DNA of 64,000 bases, taken from NCBI RefSeq assembly GCF_027579695.1, contig NC_083577.1, positions 31,175,198 through 31,239,197 of the forward strand, in the 5' to 3' direction. Origin of the DNA: Neoarius graeffei. Its lineage: Eukaryota; Chordata; Actinopteri; Siluriformes; Ariidae. The translations under genes were made by a program, and so were the position numbers. Positions 11,931-22,266 of the stretch are shown here, piece by piece; position 1 is the first letter of the stretch; each line of letters begins with the position of its first letter. Below the pieces are notes generated by a model that searched no databases, had not been told where the DNA came from, and saw nothing but the letters and a program-made list of their open reading frames with translations.

Positions 11931-12647
11931 ATTCTTCTTATGTAGTATTTATAACATGAGACATATACAACAATGAAACACCAGTTAAATGTTCTGTTCC
12001 TCTTTCATATCATTTTAAGGATGAATAGAATAGATTGAAATTCAGTTTTTGCTCTGGACCAGAATGAATACCATCTTTTAAATGAAGTTTCTAATAATTC
12101 TATGAGAGCATGATCTGAGATTTGATTTATTAAGAAACACAATAATGAACACCAATAAATTCAGCATGTCTTAGTTTATCATTGACTTGTCTCTTATACT
12201 TTCAGGTTTGTCTATCTGCAGTAAAATAACCAAGAGTAACCTGTAGCTTGATTGCTTTTAGTTGTTGTCACAAAACACATATTGTGTTATGAATAGATTA
12301 GTGATAGGTTTTGATCTGTCTGTACTGAAGGAGGTTGACTTGACAAGGTAGGATCTAGGAATGTAGACATCTGCCGCCTAGGAGATTCTACCTCACAGAA
12401 TGATCCGGGAGCAACAGCCACTGACACAGACACAGTTGTTCAGAGATGTTTCTCAGTTTATTGTAGGACAAACATGAGTATATATATTCACATTCAAAAG
12501 TGTGTTGTAGCTATATGATTGGAAGATGTGACTGACAAAGCTATCTATGAATGACAAGGCAATGTCAATGGGTAATTAAGCATGACATCACTGGACAGGA
12601 TAACCTTATGAAAGTAAAGAGAGACATTTCTGGTCAAGATAACCTTA
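11931..12647. other. No gene recognised
   Basis: No domain-bearing ORF. The stretch ends with the TTA target copy of the next transposon at 12645-12647. Confidence 0.5.
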
Positions 12648-12989
12648 GGCCCTGTCCACACGGCAACGGATTCAGGTGACTCCGATACAATTGCTTATCG
12701 TTTAGGCCTGGCGTCCACACGGCACCGGCATTTTGGGTGCCCAAAACGCAATCTTTTTGAGAACGGGTTCCAGAGTGGAAAGATCTGGCAATGTTGCCGT
12801 TGTGAAGTCGTCTGGATGAGTAGAACGGATTTGTTTACGATGACGTCACAACCACATGACTGTGAGTGCTTCACGCCGGGTAGAAGTGTAATGAACTCGA
12901 TGCGAGTTGTCAACAAATCCTATAACTTGGTTCATGAAACGCTCTTGCAAAATATTTTCACTGTGAATATTTATTGTGTAATGGTGCAA

Positions 12990-13030
<41 letters not shown>

Positions 13031-13121
13031 CTGCCCTTAGGGCAGAGTCAATCCCGCCAGCAAAAATAGGGAAAAAAAGGAGCGATCTCACCTCTTCAGA
13101 TGTTGGTTTTAGTCCTACAAT

Positions 13122-14373
13122 CAGGGCTTTGAACCGGTTCAAGGAACGAAAACGAAAACCGGGAACTTTTTCTATTTCACATGGAACAGAAACGAAACCA
13201 GAAACTTTATTATTTTTTTATGTTCTGGAACAGAAACACTTATTAAAAATAATGGTAACCGGTTAATACCGGTTTTTATTTCGTTCCTCAAAGTTTCTGT
13301 AGCCTACAAATAGTCATTCTTCTCCTGCGCAAGTTTCTATGACCCGCTGGGGTTCACTTCCTGTGTGACGTTCGCTGATTGAATGGAGAGAGCGGGAAGG
13401 TGGACTACTAGTGAGTAAGTGCATTACTGAGTGTCTGAGGAAAGAAGAGCCTGAACGATGCAACCTCCCTATTGGCTGTTTATTGGCTGTTTGTAAAAAT
13501 GTATCAATTGTTACCCTTCCCACGGGAATCATCGCGGGCTCGAGAGACGAGACCTGACGAGTTAGTTCGTTGGTAGCAGAACAAAATGTCTGGACACAAA
13601 TCGGGTTTTCAGAAAAGGAAAGAAAATAAATGGAGGGTCGAAAATACAAAAAAGGAGGCAGAAAATGCAAAACGAGTTTTAAGGTAGGACAAATGGTTAC
13701 TTTTCTGAGGCAGCCCGCCGTGGCTGCCTGCAGGCTGATTTATTATAGCCCATTTACTTATAGTTATGTGATGGTTGTCCTGATTTAGACTGGTTTTTTT
13801 TTTTTGGGGGGGGGTTGCGCGATGTTGCACCCGGGTCCAGATTAGGGCAGAACCGGCCCTTGCTACATTTCAGCTGTAGTTTGTTATGAATGTATGTACT
13901 TGCATAGATGTGTACTTGGTCTTCCAATATGGCGCCTAACAAAATCTCGCGGCGCGGTGACGTCATGCGGTAGCCCTCTATAGGGCCTGACTAGCCTTTG
14001 GTAACACACTAAATGAATTCTCTTTCATTTTTGGCACTTTTTCTGTTTGTGTAGATGGGAAGACATACTGAGAATCCAAATCACCAACATTTGAAATAAT
14101 AATTGTTTTGAATGATTTCTTGTCTTATTTAATGAAGGTTGTAATAGAATTAGCCTACATTTGGCTTAAGCTGGATGAGACAGAGACATAATTTTATAGC
14201 CATTTGTTAAACAGCTGACAGGGAACGTAATTAACCATTCCGGGAATGAAATTTTTTTGTTCTAACTGGTTCGGGAACGTCTATTTAATGGTGGAACCCA
14301 AAACCGGAAACGTTAAAATTCCATTTCTGTTTGGAACGAACCAATAGGAAAAAAATTCCGGTTCAAAGCCCTG
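13122..14373. mobile_element. hAT element with perfect 8-bp target duplication
   Basis: The left end CAGGGCTTTGAACCGGTTC is mirrored at the right (CCGGTTCAAAGCCCTG). CCTACAAT occurs directly on both sides (13114-13121 and 14374-14381), an exact 8-bp duplication diagnostic of hAT insertion. A transposase first-exon relic is at 13586-13683; the catalytic region is absent. Confidence 0.93.
13586..13683 (+). pseudogene. hAT transposase first-exon relic
   Basis: ATG opens MSGHKSGFQKRKENKW and continues as a basic peptide to a splice donor (AAG then GTAGGA at 13684). This SGxxKRKxKK style is characteristic of the N-terminus of ZMYM1-like hAT transposases in fish. No zinc finger, dimerisation or catalytic exon follows before the right end of the element. 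Confidence 0.5.
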
Positions 14374-14409
14374 CCTACAATACATTCATCAAAAAGGGTG
14401 TAGAAGAGC

Positions 14410-15014
14410 AAATTAATCCATCAACGTGTAGCATTCAATTTATTCCGGACCATTAAAGACGCCGCCTTCTGCATAGAATCATATGTCATGCTCGCCGCCA
14501 TATTGGATAGGTCAAAGCGGAGAATAAAGATTCATGTGCTGCGTTTAACTGTACCAACAGGTTTACCGTCCAAACGAGATCACATGGGATTACCTTTCAC
14601 AGGTGAGAAACAACAAATTAATCCATCAACGTGTAGCATTCAATTTATTCCGGACTATTAAAGACGCTGCCTTCCGCGTAGAATCATACGTCATCCTCGC
14701 CGCCATATTGGATAGGTCAAAGCGGAGAATAAAGATTCATGTGCTGCGTTTAACTGTACCAACAGGTTTACCATCCAAACGAGATCACATGGGATTACCT
14801 TTCACAGGTGAGAAACAACAAATTAATCCATCAACGTGTAGCATTCAATTTATTCTGGACCATTAAAGACACCGCCTTCCGCGTAGAATTATACGTCATC
14901 CTCGCCGCCATATTGGATAGGTCAAAGCGGAGAATAAAGATTAGCTGCATTTAACTGTACCAACAGGTTTGCTGTCCAAACGAGATCACATGGGATTACC
15001 TTTCACAGGTGAGA
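14410..15014 (+). repeat. Three tandem 205-bp units, each with a THAP-type N-terminal exon
   Basis: Units start at 14410, 14615 and 14820 with AAATTAATCCATCAACG. Each contains CGCCGCCATATTGGATAGG (YY1-like), then a segment whose translation is CAAFNCTNRF and SHGITF, followed by CAG and a donor GTGAG. The C-x4-C plus NR signature is the start of a THAP zinc finger (a C2CH DNA-binding domain in transposases of the P, ISL2EU and Kolobok groups and in host genes). No in-frame ATG precedes it, and the third unit carries a deletion before the first Cys. Confidence 0.7.
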
Positions 15015-15325
15015 CTGGAAAAATACTTTTCATTGTATTTGGTCATTATAATGTAATTTTACGAACAGATTTTCCTGACTTTGTGGCTAATATGAAGTCT
15101 CGCGTATAATAGTTTATGCGCATGCGTCCTTACTTCTTCTATTGTTCTGGTGTCTCCGAAGGGACAGTCTAACAGCACCCCTAGAGGTGTGGCATGTGTA
15201 TTGCATCGTTTTCAGCAAGTGTTGCGTTGCCATATGGACCTGATATTTTACTGATCATTGCCCATTTGGATGCAATATATTTTTAAATAACATCTTGTTG
15301 CCGTTGTCGTGTGGATGTAGCCTTA

Positions 15326-16890
15326 GAGAGCAGAGAGCAGATGTCCAAGTGAAGACAAATTTCAAGGATTTAATTAGAACTATCCAAAACAAGCCACAAT
15401 TGGACCAGCCTTGTACTAGTTTCAAGCATGCCAAACAGATATATCTATCAATTATTATGTTCAGTCTTTTTTAATGAGAAGTCATAAACTAAATCTAAGG
15501 TTCTCAGGCTAAATAATCTAATCTTTTGAGAAGACATGTATAGAAATTTATGGCCATGCTGTTTTGATTATCTTCAATATTTCTATATTTTGTCACCATT
15601 TTACTTTTAAATCCACACATAAGATAACTAACTACTCCTGAAGACTTTACCCGCAGTCTGAGTCTATTATCACTCATCATGTTTTTCCCATTTACACTAA
15701 AGTTGTCTCTAGGAAATACTGAAGATATATAAAAGCAATTCTGTATTTGTGCATTTCCCCCATTCAACCAGGTTGTTTCAGAGCTTGATCTAAGGTAACA
15801 TCCTAATGGTGGGACCATCTAGAGCATCTGTTTGTGTTATGCCATCAGTGATGTGTATTCATGGTCCTTTACCACAATGATACCAGTATAAACCACTGGA
15901 TTTTGTGTGAATTACAAAGTGGTTGCAGCAGTTACGTCTGGTGCCACCAAATGTCTGGCCTAAAAAACCTCAAAATGTGCAAATTGTTATGACCATAAAG
16001 TACTCTGGAATTAAATTACAGAGCTAGCAGCTGAAACATCATCTTAATAGAGGGTCAAAGAAGGAAAGCTTTGAGAATTCAGCTGGCCATTAGTTGCTGT
16101 AGAATGATAAAAAAAAGAGCATTCCCTTCATGCTTGAGGCATAAAATGCCATAAAATTGGCACTCTGCATCTTTTGTCAGCCTCATGACATCTAAGCAAT
16201 GGCTCAAATGGCCTCTCAGACACACAATGGTCACTGCACACACTATGAAGAAGCAATGTATTATTGAATTGACCACAATGTTTACTGTCTAGTACTGACT
16301 TTCTTAAATGTCCTACAGGCCCCATAATTTCTGTCCCTTTTCTTTTTTTGGTCTACTTAGATGTCAAAGTATTTCATGCTCTAGTAATGAAATTGTTCTG
16401 GCTTTTACATAATGACCAGTAAGTTTGTGTTAACATGAGCAAAACTACTTGATTTTATTTTAAAGTAGAAGCTAGTCACAAGCCATGGGCAAGATATATT
16501 ACAATAATTAATCAAGATAAGCAATATATATTTTATTGCTTATCAATTGGACAGTATTTGGACAGCTAGTCCTAAATCAGTCTCAAGTGATGAAGAATGC
16601 AATAATATAGAACATGAACCCAGTTTTGGAGAGTCTGAAATCCATGCAGTGGCCCACTTTCTATATTGGCAAATTATATTAGGCTAAAATTTTTATTTTG
16701 AAATTGACAGGGTAGTAAATCTTCTGATTTATATATGGACCTGACAATGTGCTGCAATTCTTGACTGTGCTTTGAATACTGGCTTATAAAGCATTTGAAT
16801 ATATTGATTCTAGCCTCCATTCAACTGGCAATCATGTTGTGGTTTAAAATATCAGTTTGGGAACAACATATACTAAGGATCTATGCTGAT
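15326..16890. other. No gene recognised
   Basis: AT-rich intergenic DNA; short ORFs only, without recognisable domains. It ends with the left target copy of the LINE (GAAAATAGAAAT, 16891-16902). Confidence 0.5.
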
Positions 16891-17281
16891 GAAAATAGAA
16901 ATCTCGTCTCATCTCGTCTTCTTCCGCTTTATCTGGGACCGGGTCGTGGAGGCAGCAGTCTAAGCAGGGAAGCCCAAACTTCCCTTTCCCCAGACACCTC
17001 GGCCAGCTCCTCGGGAAGAACACTGAGGTGTTCCCAGGCCAGCCAAGAGACATAGTCCTTCCAGCGTGTCCTGGGTCTTCCTCGGGGCCTCCTCCTGGGG
17101 GGACATGCCTGGAACACCTCCCCAGGGAGGCGTCCAGGAGGCATCCGAAAAAGATGCCCGAGCCACCTCAGCTGATTCCTCTCGATGTGGAGGAGCAGCG
17201 GCTCTACTCCAAGCTCCTCCCGAGTGACTGTGCTTCTCACCCTATCTCTAAGGGAGTGCCCAGCCACCCTGCGAAGGAAAC

Positions 17282-18083
17282 TCATTTCGGCCGCTTGTAT
17301 CTTGTTCTTTCGGTCATTACCCAAAGCTCATGACCATAGGTGAGAGTTGGAACATAGATCGACCGGTAAATTGAGAGCTTCGCCTTTTGGCTCAGCTCCT
17401 TCTTCACCATGACGGACCGGTAAAGCAACCGCATCACTGCGGAGGCTGCACCAATCCGCCTGTCGATCTCACGCTCCATCCTTCCCTCACTCGTGAACAA
17501 GATTCCGAGATACTTAAACTCCTCCACTTGAGGCAGGACTTCTCCACCAACCTGGAGAGGGCAAGCCACCCTTTTCCAGTCGAGAACCATGGCCTCGGAC
17601 TTGGAGGTGCTGATTCTCATCCCAGCCGCTTCACACTCGACTGCAAACCGCCCCAGTGCATGCTGAAGGTCCTGGTTTGAAGAGGCCAACAGGACAACAT
17701 CATCCGCAAAAAGCAGAGATGAAATCCTGTGGTTCCCAAACAGGATTCCTTCCGGCCCCTGGCTGTGCCTAGAAATTCTGTCCATAAAAATTATGAACCG
17801 ACCGCCACGCGATGTTGCAGAGACGTGTCAACCAAGACAGCCCCACAACATCCAGAGACTTGAGATACTCAGGGCGGATCTCATCCACCCCGGGTGCCTT
17901 GCCACCGAGGAGCTTGCAAACCACCTCAGTGACTTCGGCTTGGGTAATGGACGAGTCCACCTCTGAGTCATCAGCCTCAGTCTCCTCAGTGGAAGACACG
18001 ATGGTGGGATTGAGGAGATCCTCAAAGTATTCCTTCCACCGCCCGACAATGTCCCCAGTCGAGGTCAACAGCTCCCCACCCAC
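17282..18083 (-). pseudogene. LINE reverse transcriptase relic with core deletion
   Basis: From 18083 down, the linker (GGKAPGVDEIRPEYLKSL) leads to RLCNIAWRS and then jumps to the late palm with SLLFADDVVLLASS. It continues through the thumb and C-terminal region (EEFKYLGILFTSEGRM) and on into an AEMSFLRRVAG and QLRWLGHLFRMP segment in 16929-17324. The catalytic FADD is present, but the preceding RT motifs are absent, so the enzyme could not work. A stop and shift near 17290 separate the last two ORFs. Confidence 0.85.
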
Positions 18084-18331
18084 ACTGTAAACAGTGTTGG
18101 CAGAGTACTGCTTCCCCCTCCTGAGGCGTCAGACGGTTTGCCAGAATTTCTTCGAGGCCGACCGATAGTCCTTCTCCATGGCCTCCCTGAACTCCTCCCA
18201 GTTCCGAGTTTTTGCCTCCGCAACTACCCGAGCTGCAGCACGCCTGGCCTGCCGATACCCGTCAGCTGCCTCAGGAGTCCTGGAGGTCAACATGGCCCAA
18301 TAGGACTCCTTCTTCAGCTTGATGGCATCTC

Positions 18332-19396
18332 TTACTTCTGGTACCACCGGGTTCGGGGATTGCTGCCACGACAGGCACCGGAGGCCTTGCAGCCACAGCT
18401 CCGAACAGCTGCGTCCACAATGGAGGTAGAGAACATGGTCCACTCAGACTCAATGTCCCCCGCCTCCCTCGGAAGCTGGGAAAAGCTCTCCCGGAGGTGG
18501 GAGTTAAAGACCTCCCCAACAGAGTGCTCGGCCAGACGTTCCCAGCAGACCCTCACCATATGTTTGGGCCTGCCAGGTCTGTCCAGCTTCCTCCTCCGCC
18601 AGCGGATCCAACTCACCACCAGGTGGTGATCAGTTGACAGCTCAGCCCCTCTCTTCACCTGAGTGTCCAAGACATAGGGCCGGAGATCAGATGAAATGAC
18701 TACAAAGTCTATCATCGACCTCCGACCTAAGGTGTCCTGGTGCCATGTGCACTTATGGACACTCCTATGCTCGAACATGGTGTTCGTTATGGACAAACCG
18801 TGATTAGCACAGAAGTCCAATAACAAAACACCACTCGGGTTCAGATCGGGGAGGCCGTTCCTCCCAACCACGCCCCTCCAGGTGTCACTGTCATCGCCCA
18901 CATGAGCATTGAAGTCCCCCAGTAGCACAATGGAGTCCCCAGTCTGAGCACCCCTCAGTACCTCTCCCAGGGACTCCAAGAAGGCCGGATACTCTATACT
19001 GCTATTTGGGCCGTAGGCACAAACAACAGCAAGAGCCCTCTCCCCAATCCAAAGGCGCAGAGAGGCGACCCTCTCGTTCACTGGGGTAAACTCCAACACA
19101 TGGCGGCTGAGCTGGGGAGCTATAAGCAAGCCCACACCAGCCCGCTGCCGCTCACCACGGGCGACTCCAGAGAAGTGGAGAGTCCAGCCCCTCTCGAGGA
19201 GCTGGGTTCCAGAGCCCAAGCTGTGCATGGAAGTGAGCCCGACTATCTCTAGCCAGTACCTCTCAACCTCCCGCACAAGCTCAGGCTCTTTCCCCCCCAG
19301 CAAAGTGACATTCCATGTCCCAACAGCCAGCCGCTGTGTCCGGGGATCAGGTCGTCGAGGCCCCTGCCTTTGACTGCCACCCAATCCACACTGCAC
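18332..19396 (-). pseudogene. LINE apurinic-type endonuclease region
   Basis: The 354-codon ORF has the EEP/APE-type endonuclease blocks in order: GTWNVT near the start, [25 protein letters not shown] and STDHHLV at the C-terminal side. The enzyme nicks target DNA to prime reverse transcription. The acidic residue normally found in the QE(T)H block is not evident (GLTSMHS occupies that place). The ORF is open but breaks at the C-terminal side, after which the linker continues in other frames (18443 and 18083 onward). Confidence 0.85.
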
Positions 19397-19652
19397 CAGT
19401 CCCCTACTGCTACCTCTGTGGGTGGTGAACCCACAGGAGGAAAATAGAAATGCATGCTCAAAAACTAGAGCTATATAAAATGTGACAGGAAAAAGAATAT
19501 GCAGCCTGATATAGGTGTGACTGTTTTAACATTTTTTATTCATTTTTTTAATGAAGTATTATTTGTGACTAATTAGAAAAAAAGTGTATTAGAGCAAGGC
19601 TGTAACATAATGAGGGAAAAGGTATACATTTACAACATGTATCATGATACTG

Positions 19653-19766
19653 AACATTCTGTGACTCAGGTGGAGGACCAGGGTGTTTTCCTTTGGAATT
19701 AGAGGAGCTAACATTCTGTGACTCAGGTGGAGGACCAGGGTGTTTTCCTTTGGAATTAGAGGAGCT
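19653..19766. repeat. 57-bp tandem duplication
   Basis: Two adjacent identical copies of a 57-bp unit starting AACATTCTGTGACTCAGG and ending TTAGAGGAGCT. Confidence 0.95.
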
Positions 19767-20086
19767 AACCCATGTACTAGTTTTCTTACATTTCAATTAG
19801 GAAAGCTGTCCACCTCATGGCTCTGTGTTCATGTGAGTAGCCTGTAAAAGAACCCTGCAATGGCATGTTCATTCTCTGACCTACCCTAGGTGTCCTGGCA
19901 ATCCTCCACTCAGTCACAGAACACTGTGGTAACTGCATAACTTTCCATTCCACTTCCTTATGTTCTGAACTCTCATGGTGGTTTCATTTTCAACAAGTGG
20001 AGGCTATGGATCAAGTCATCATGAGGGTCCAGGACACGTCCCAGTAGTGCAAGCTCCAGAGAATAACAGGTAGCAATAGTGATTAT

Positions 20087-20358
20087 ACCATACTTGAGAA
20101 TGAGACTCACTGAAGTATCAATAGCATACTTTATTGAGGATGAGAATCACTAAACTGCTGATATTGCTCTGTATTGAGTATGAAAATCGTTCAAAGTACT
20201 AATACTGCCCTTTATTGAGGATGAGAATAGCTAATATAGTGATGCCATACTTTAATTGATGAGAATCACTGAACTGCTGATATTGTTGTGTATTGAGAAT
20301 AAGTACTGGGTACTAATTACTCAAAGTACTGATACTGCTCTTTATTGGTGATAAAAAT
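20087..20358. repeat. Degenerate ~40-bp minisatellite
   Basis: About seven diverged units share TTTATTGAGGATGAGAATCA and CTGATATTGC-type segments. Units vary in length, so the array is old. Confidence 0.75.
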
Positions 20359-20755
20359 GACCAAAACTCACCATAGCTCATATGGGTTGCTATGAGGCAC
20401 CATTCAGCCTGTAAAATGTGCAGAAAGTGGATGAGGAGTTCCATGTTGCTGCTTCTCAAATATCCAAAATGATACTCTTCTTGGTGTCACTTAGGGCACC
20501 AAGAAAACCATAGTGACTCCTTAGTAGTGTTGAATGCCATTTAATGGAAAAAAGCGCCTCTTTATTTGCATTTAAGTATGCTTCCCCAGCTACTTCCTTT
20601 ACCTAGTGGGGTCTCAATGGGATGCTCTCCAAAGCACACAAATAGTAGGTCAGTGACCTGCAAACTGGCAATAACAGAGATTGGCATGGGTACAGTTGAG
20701 CACAGATAGGTTGATCCTTTTTTTAAAAAAATTATTTTATAAATATACTGCAGCA

Positions 20756-21118
20756 TGGCGGCACGGTGGTGTAGTGGTTAGTGCTGTCGCCTCACAGCAA
20801 GAAGGTCCTGGGTTCGAGCCCCAGGGCCAGCGAGGGCCTTTCTGTGTGGAGTTTGCATGTTCTCCCAGTGTCCGCGTGGGTTTCCTCCGGGTGCTCCGGT
20901 TTCCCCCACAGTCCAAAGACATGCAGGTTAAGTTAACTGGTGACTCTAAATTGACCGTAGGTGTGAGTGTGAATGGTTGTCTGTGTCTATGTGTCGGCCC
21001 TGTGATGACCTGGCGACTTGTCCAGGGTGTACCCCGCCTTTCGCCCGTAGTCAGCTGGGATAGGCTCCAGCTTGCCTGCGACCCTGTAGAAGGATAAAGC
21101 AGCTAGAGATAATGAGAG
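20756..21118 (+). mobile_element. V-SINE, full length
   Basis: Starts GGCGGCACGGTGGTGTAGTG, carries box B GGTTCGAGCCCC and the conserved V-SINE centre, and ends GATAAAGCAGCTAGAGATAATGAG followed by an AG run. The open frames across it are SINE translations, not genes. Confidence 0.95.
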
Positions 21119-21323
21119 AGAGAGAGATACTGCAGCATCAGTATCTTTCACTGGAGTACTGGGTTTAGCCACAGCATGACATGTTTGAACTCAGACTGTC
21201 AGTAACAACGTTGAGAGCGACAGCTCGAAACAGACTACAAACATGGACTCTCTTGACTGCAACTCCCAAGACTCACAGCGCTGTCTGTCACCTGAGTTCT
21301 AATTATACCTGTCTCTCATTTCA

Positions 21324-21629
21324 CAAGTCAAGTTTATTTGTATAGCACTTTTAACAATAAACATTGTCGCAAAGCAGCTTTACAGAAAATTATAGACTTT
21401 AAACATGAGCTAATTTTATCCCTAATCTATCCCCAATGAGCAAGCCTGTGGCAATGGTGGCAAGGAAAAACTCCCTCAGACAACATGAGGAAGAAACCTT
21501 GAGAGGAACCAGACTCAAAAGGGAACCCATCCTCATTTGGGCAACAACAGACAGCATGACTATAATATTAACAGTTGTAACATGAAGTCAGTTTCATTGA
21601 TGTTATAAACTCTTCATTGATGGAAACTC
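21324..21629 (-). mobile_element. L2-type LINE 3' end fragment
   Basis: On the minus strand it ends in TAAACTTGACTTG, and its body (GCAAGCCTGTGGCAATGGTG, GTCAGTTTCATTGATGTTAT on plus) is the same sequence as the 3' region of the L2 element at 48727-49440. It is a short 5'-truncated copy. Confidence 0.85.
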
Positions 21630-22185
21630 ACTATCCCTGCTATTTAAACCCCTCTCTCACACCTCACAGATGCAAAGTATTGTCCAGTGTTCACTTCTGC
21701 GTACCGAGCTGTTTGTTTACTCTGTTTGCCTTGACCCTGTTTCTTGTTATTCTCACCATGCTCTCTAGTCTAGTCTGTATTGCTCTGTTTGCTGATCGAT
21801 TGACCGCTGCCTGTTTTCTCGACTACGATTCTTGTCTTGTGATTTGGCTTGATCTCCAGTTTGCTTCCCCGCTCTCCCCTGCACATACATTCGTAAGTGC
21901 CTGCACCCTGACACAGACACTATGCAAGCAAGACTCATCTGGTCATAATAATGGCTTGAGAAAATATTGTGAGAGAAATAATCAGTGCAGTCACATGGGA
22001 TTTTTCTTCTTGCACATTTGTAACTTTTGCACCTCAGACATTTTTTAAAAATCATTTCATGTTCATAGCTGGCTAATGTTAATAGAGAGACAAAACAATA
22101 TACAAATATAGCCTGTGCTAACCAAATATGACACACCACATGTGAGTATGAAATATAATGGATATTGTAATACAAGTTTGATTTC

Positions 22186-22188
<3 letters not shown>

Positions 22189-22262
<74 letters not shown>
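22189..22262. repeat. (TG)n(AG)n compound microsatellite
   Basis: About 21 TG units followed by about 15 AG units; the source of several spurious ORFs. Confidence 0.95.

Positions 22263-22266
<4 letters not shown>

Larger units (their letters stand above)
12648..15322. mobile_element. TTA-flanked TIR transposon with THAP exon array (PIF/Harbinger-ISL2EU-like)
   Basis: The left end GGCCCTGTCCACACGGCAAC is mirrored at the right (GTTGTCGTGTGGATGTAGCC). TTA flanks both sides (12645-12647 and 15323-15325), as expected for PIF/Harbinger-type insertion. A second copy of the end motif (GGCGTCCACACGGCACCGG) lies inside the left arm. The interior has a CRE-like GATGACGTCACAACC, an AG microsatellite (12990-13028), a nested hAT (13122-14373) and three tandem THAP-type exons (14410-15014). 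Without the hAT it would be about 1.4 kb, so most transposase sequence is gone. Confidence 0.7.
16903..19439 (-). mobile_element. EN/RT non-LTR retrotransposon, 5' truncated and internally deleted
   Basis: The minus strand carries an endonuclease region, a linker and the C-terminal part of a reverse transcriptase. The 12-bp direct repeat GAAAATAGAAAT flanks it (16891-16902 and 19440-19451), marking one target-primed insertion. The 3' tail reads GATGAGACGAGATGAGACGAG-like on the minus strand. Around 17797-17803 the frame jumps from IAWRS to FMDRIS-type sequence, so the RT fingers and part of the palm are missing, while FADD is kept. This family is abundant in fish; I do not assign a clade. Confidence 0.93.

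Noticed and set aside
14410..15014. Three tandem THAP genes
   Set aside because: No ATG or downstream exons; the units are a tandem repeat inside a transposon.
14410..15014. CRISPR-like repeat array
   Set aside because: Eukaryotic context, 205-bp contiguous units without spacers; no cas genes anywhere in the window.
17387..17680. Plus-strand ORFs across the LINE (also 18138-18629 and 29338-29766)
   Set aside because: Antisense shadows of GC-rich LINE coding sequence on the other strand.
20756..20840. tRNA genes suggested by box A/box B in the SINE heads
   Set aside because: The heads are tRNA-derived but lack a complete cloverleaf and continue into the SINE body.
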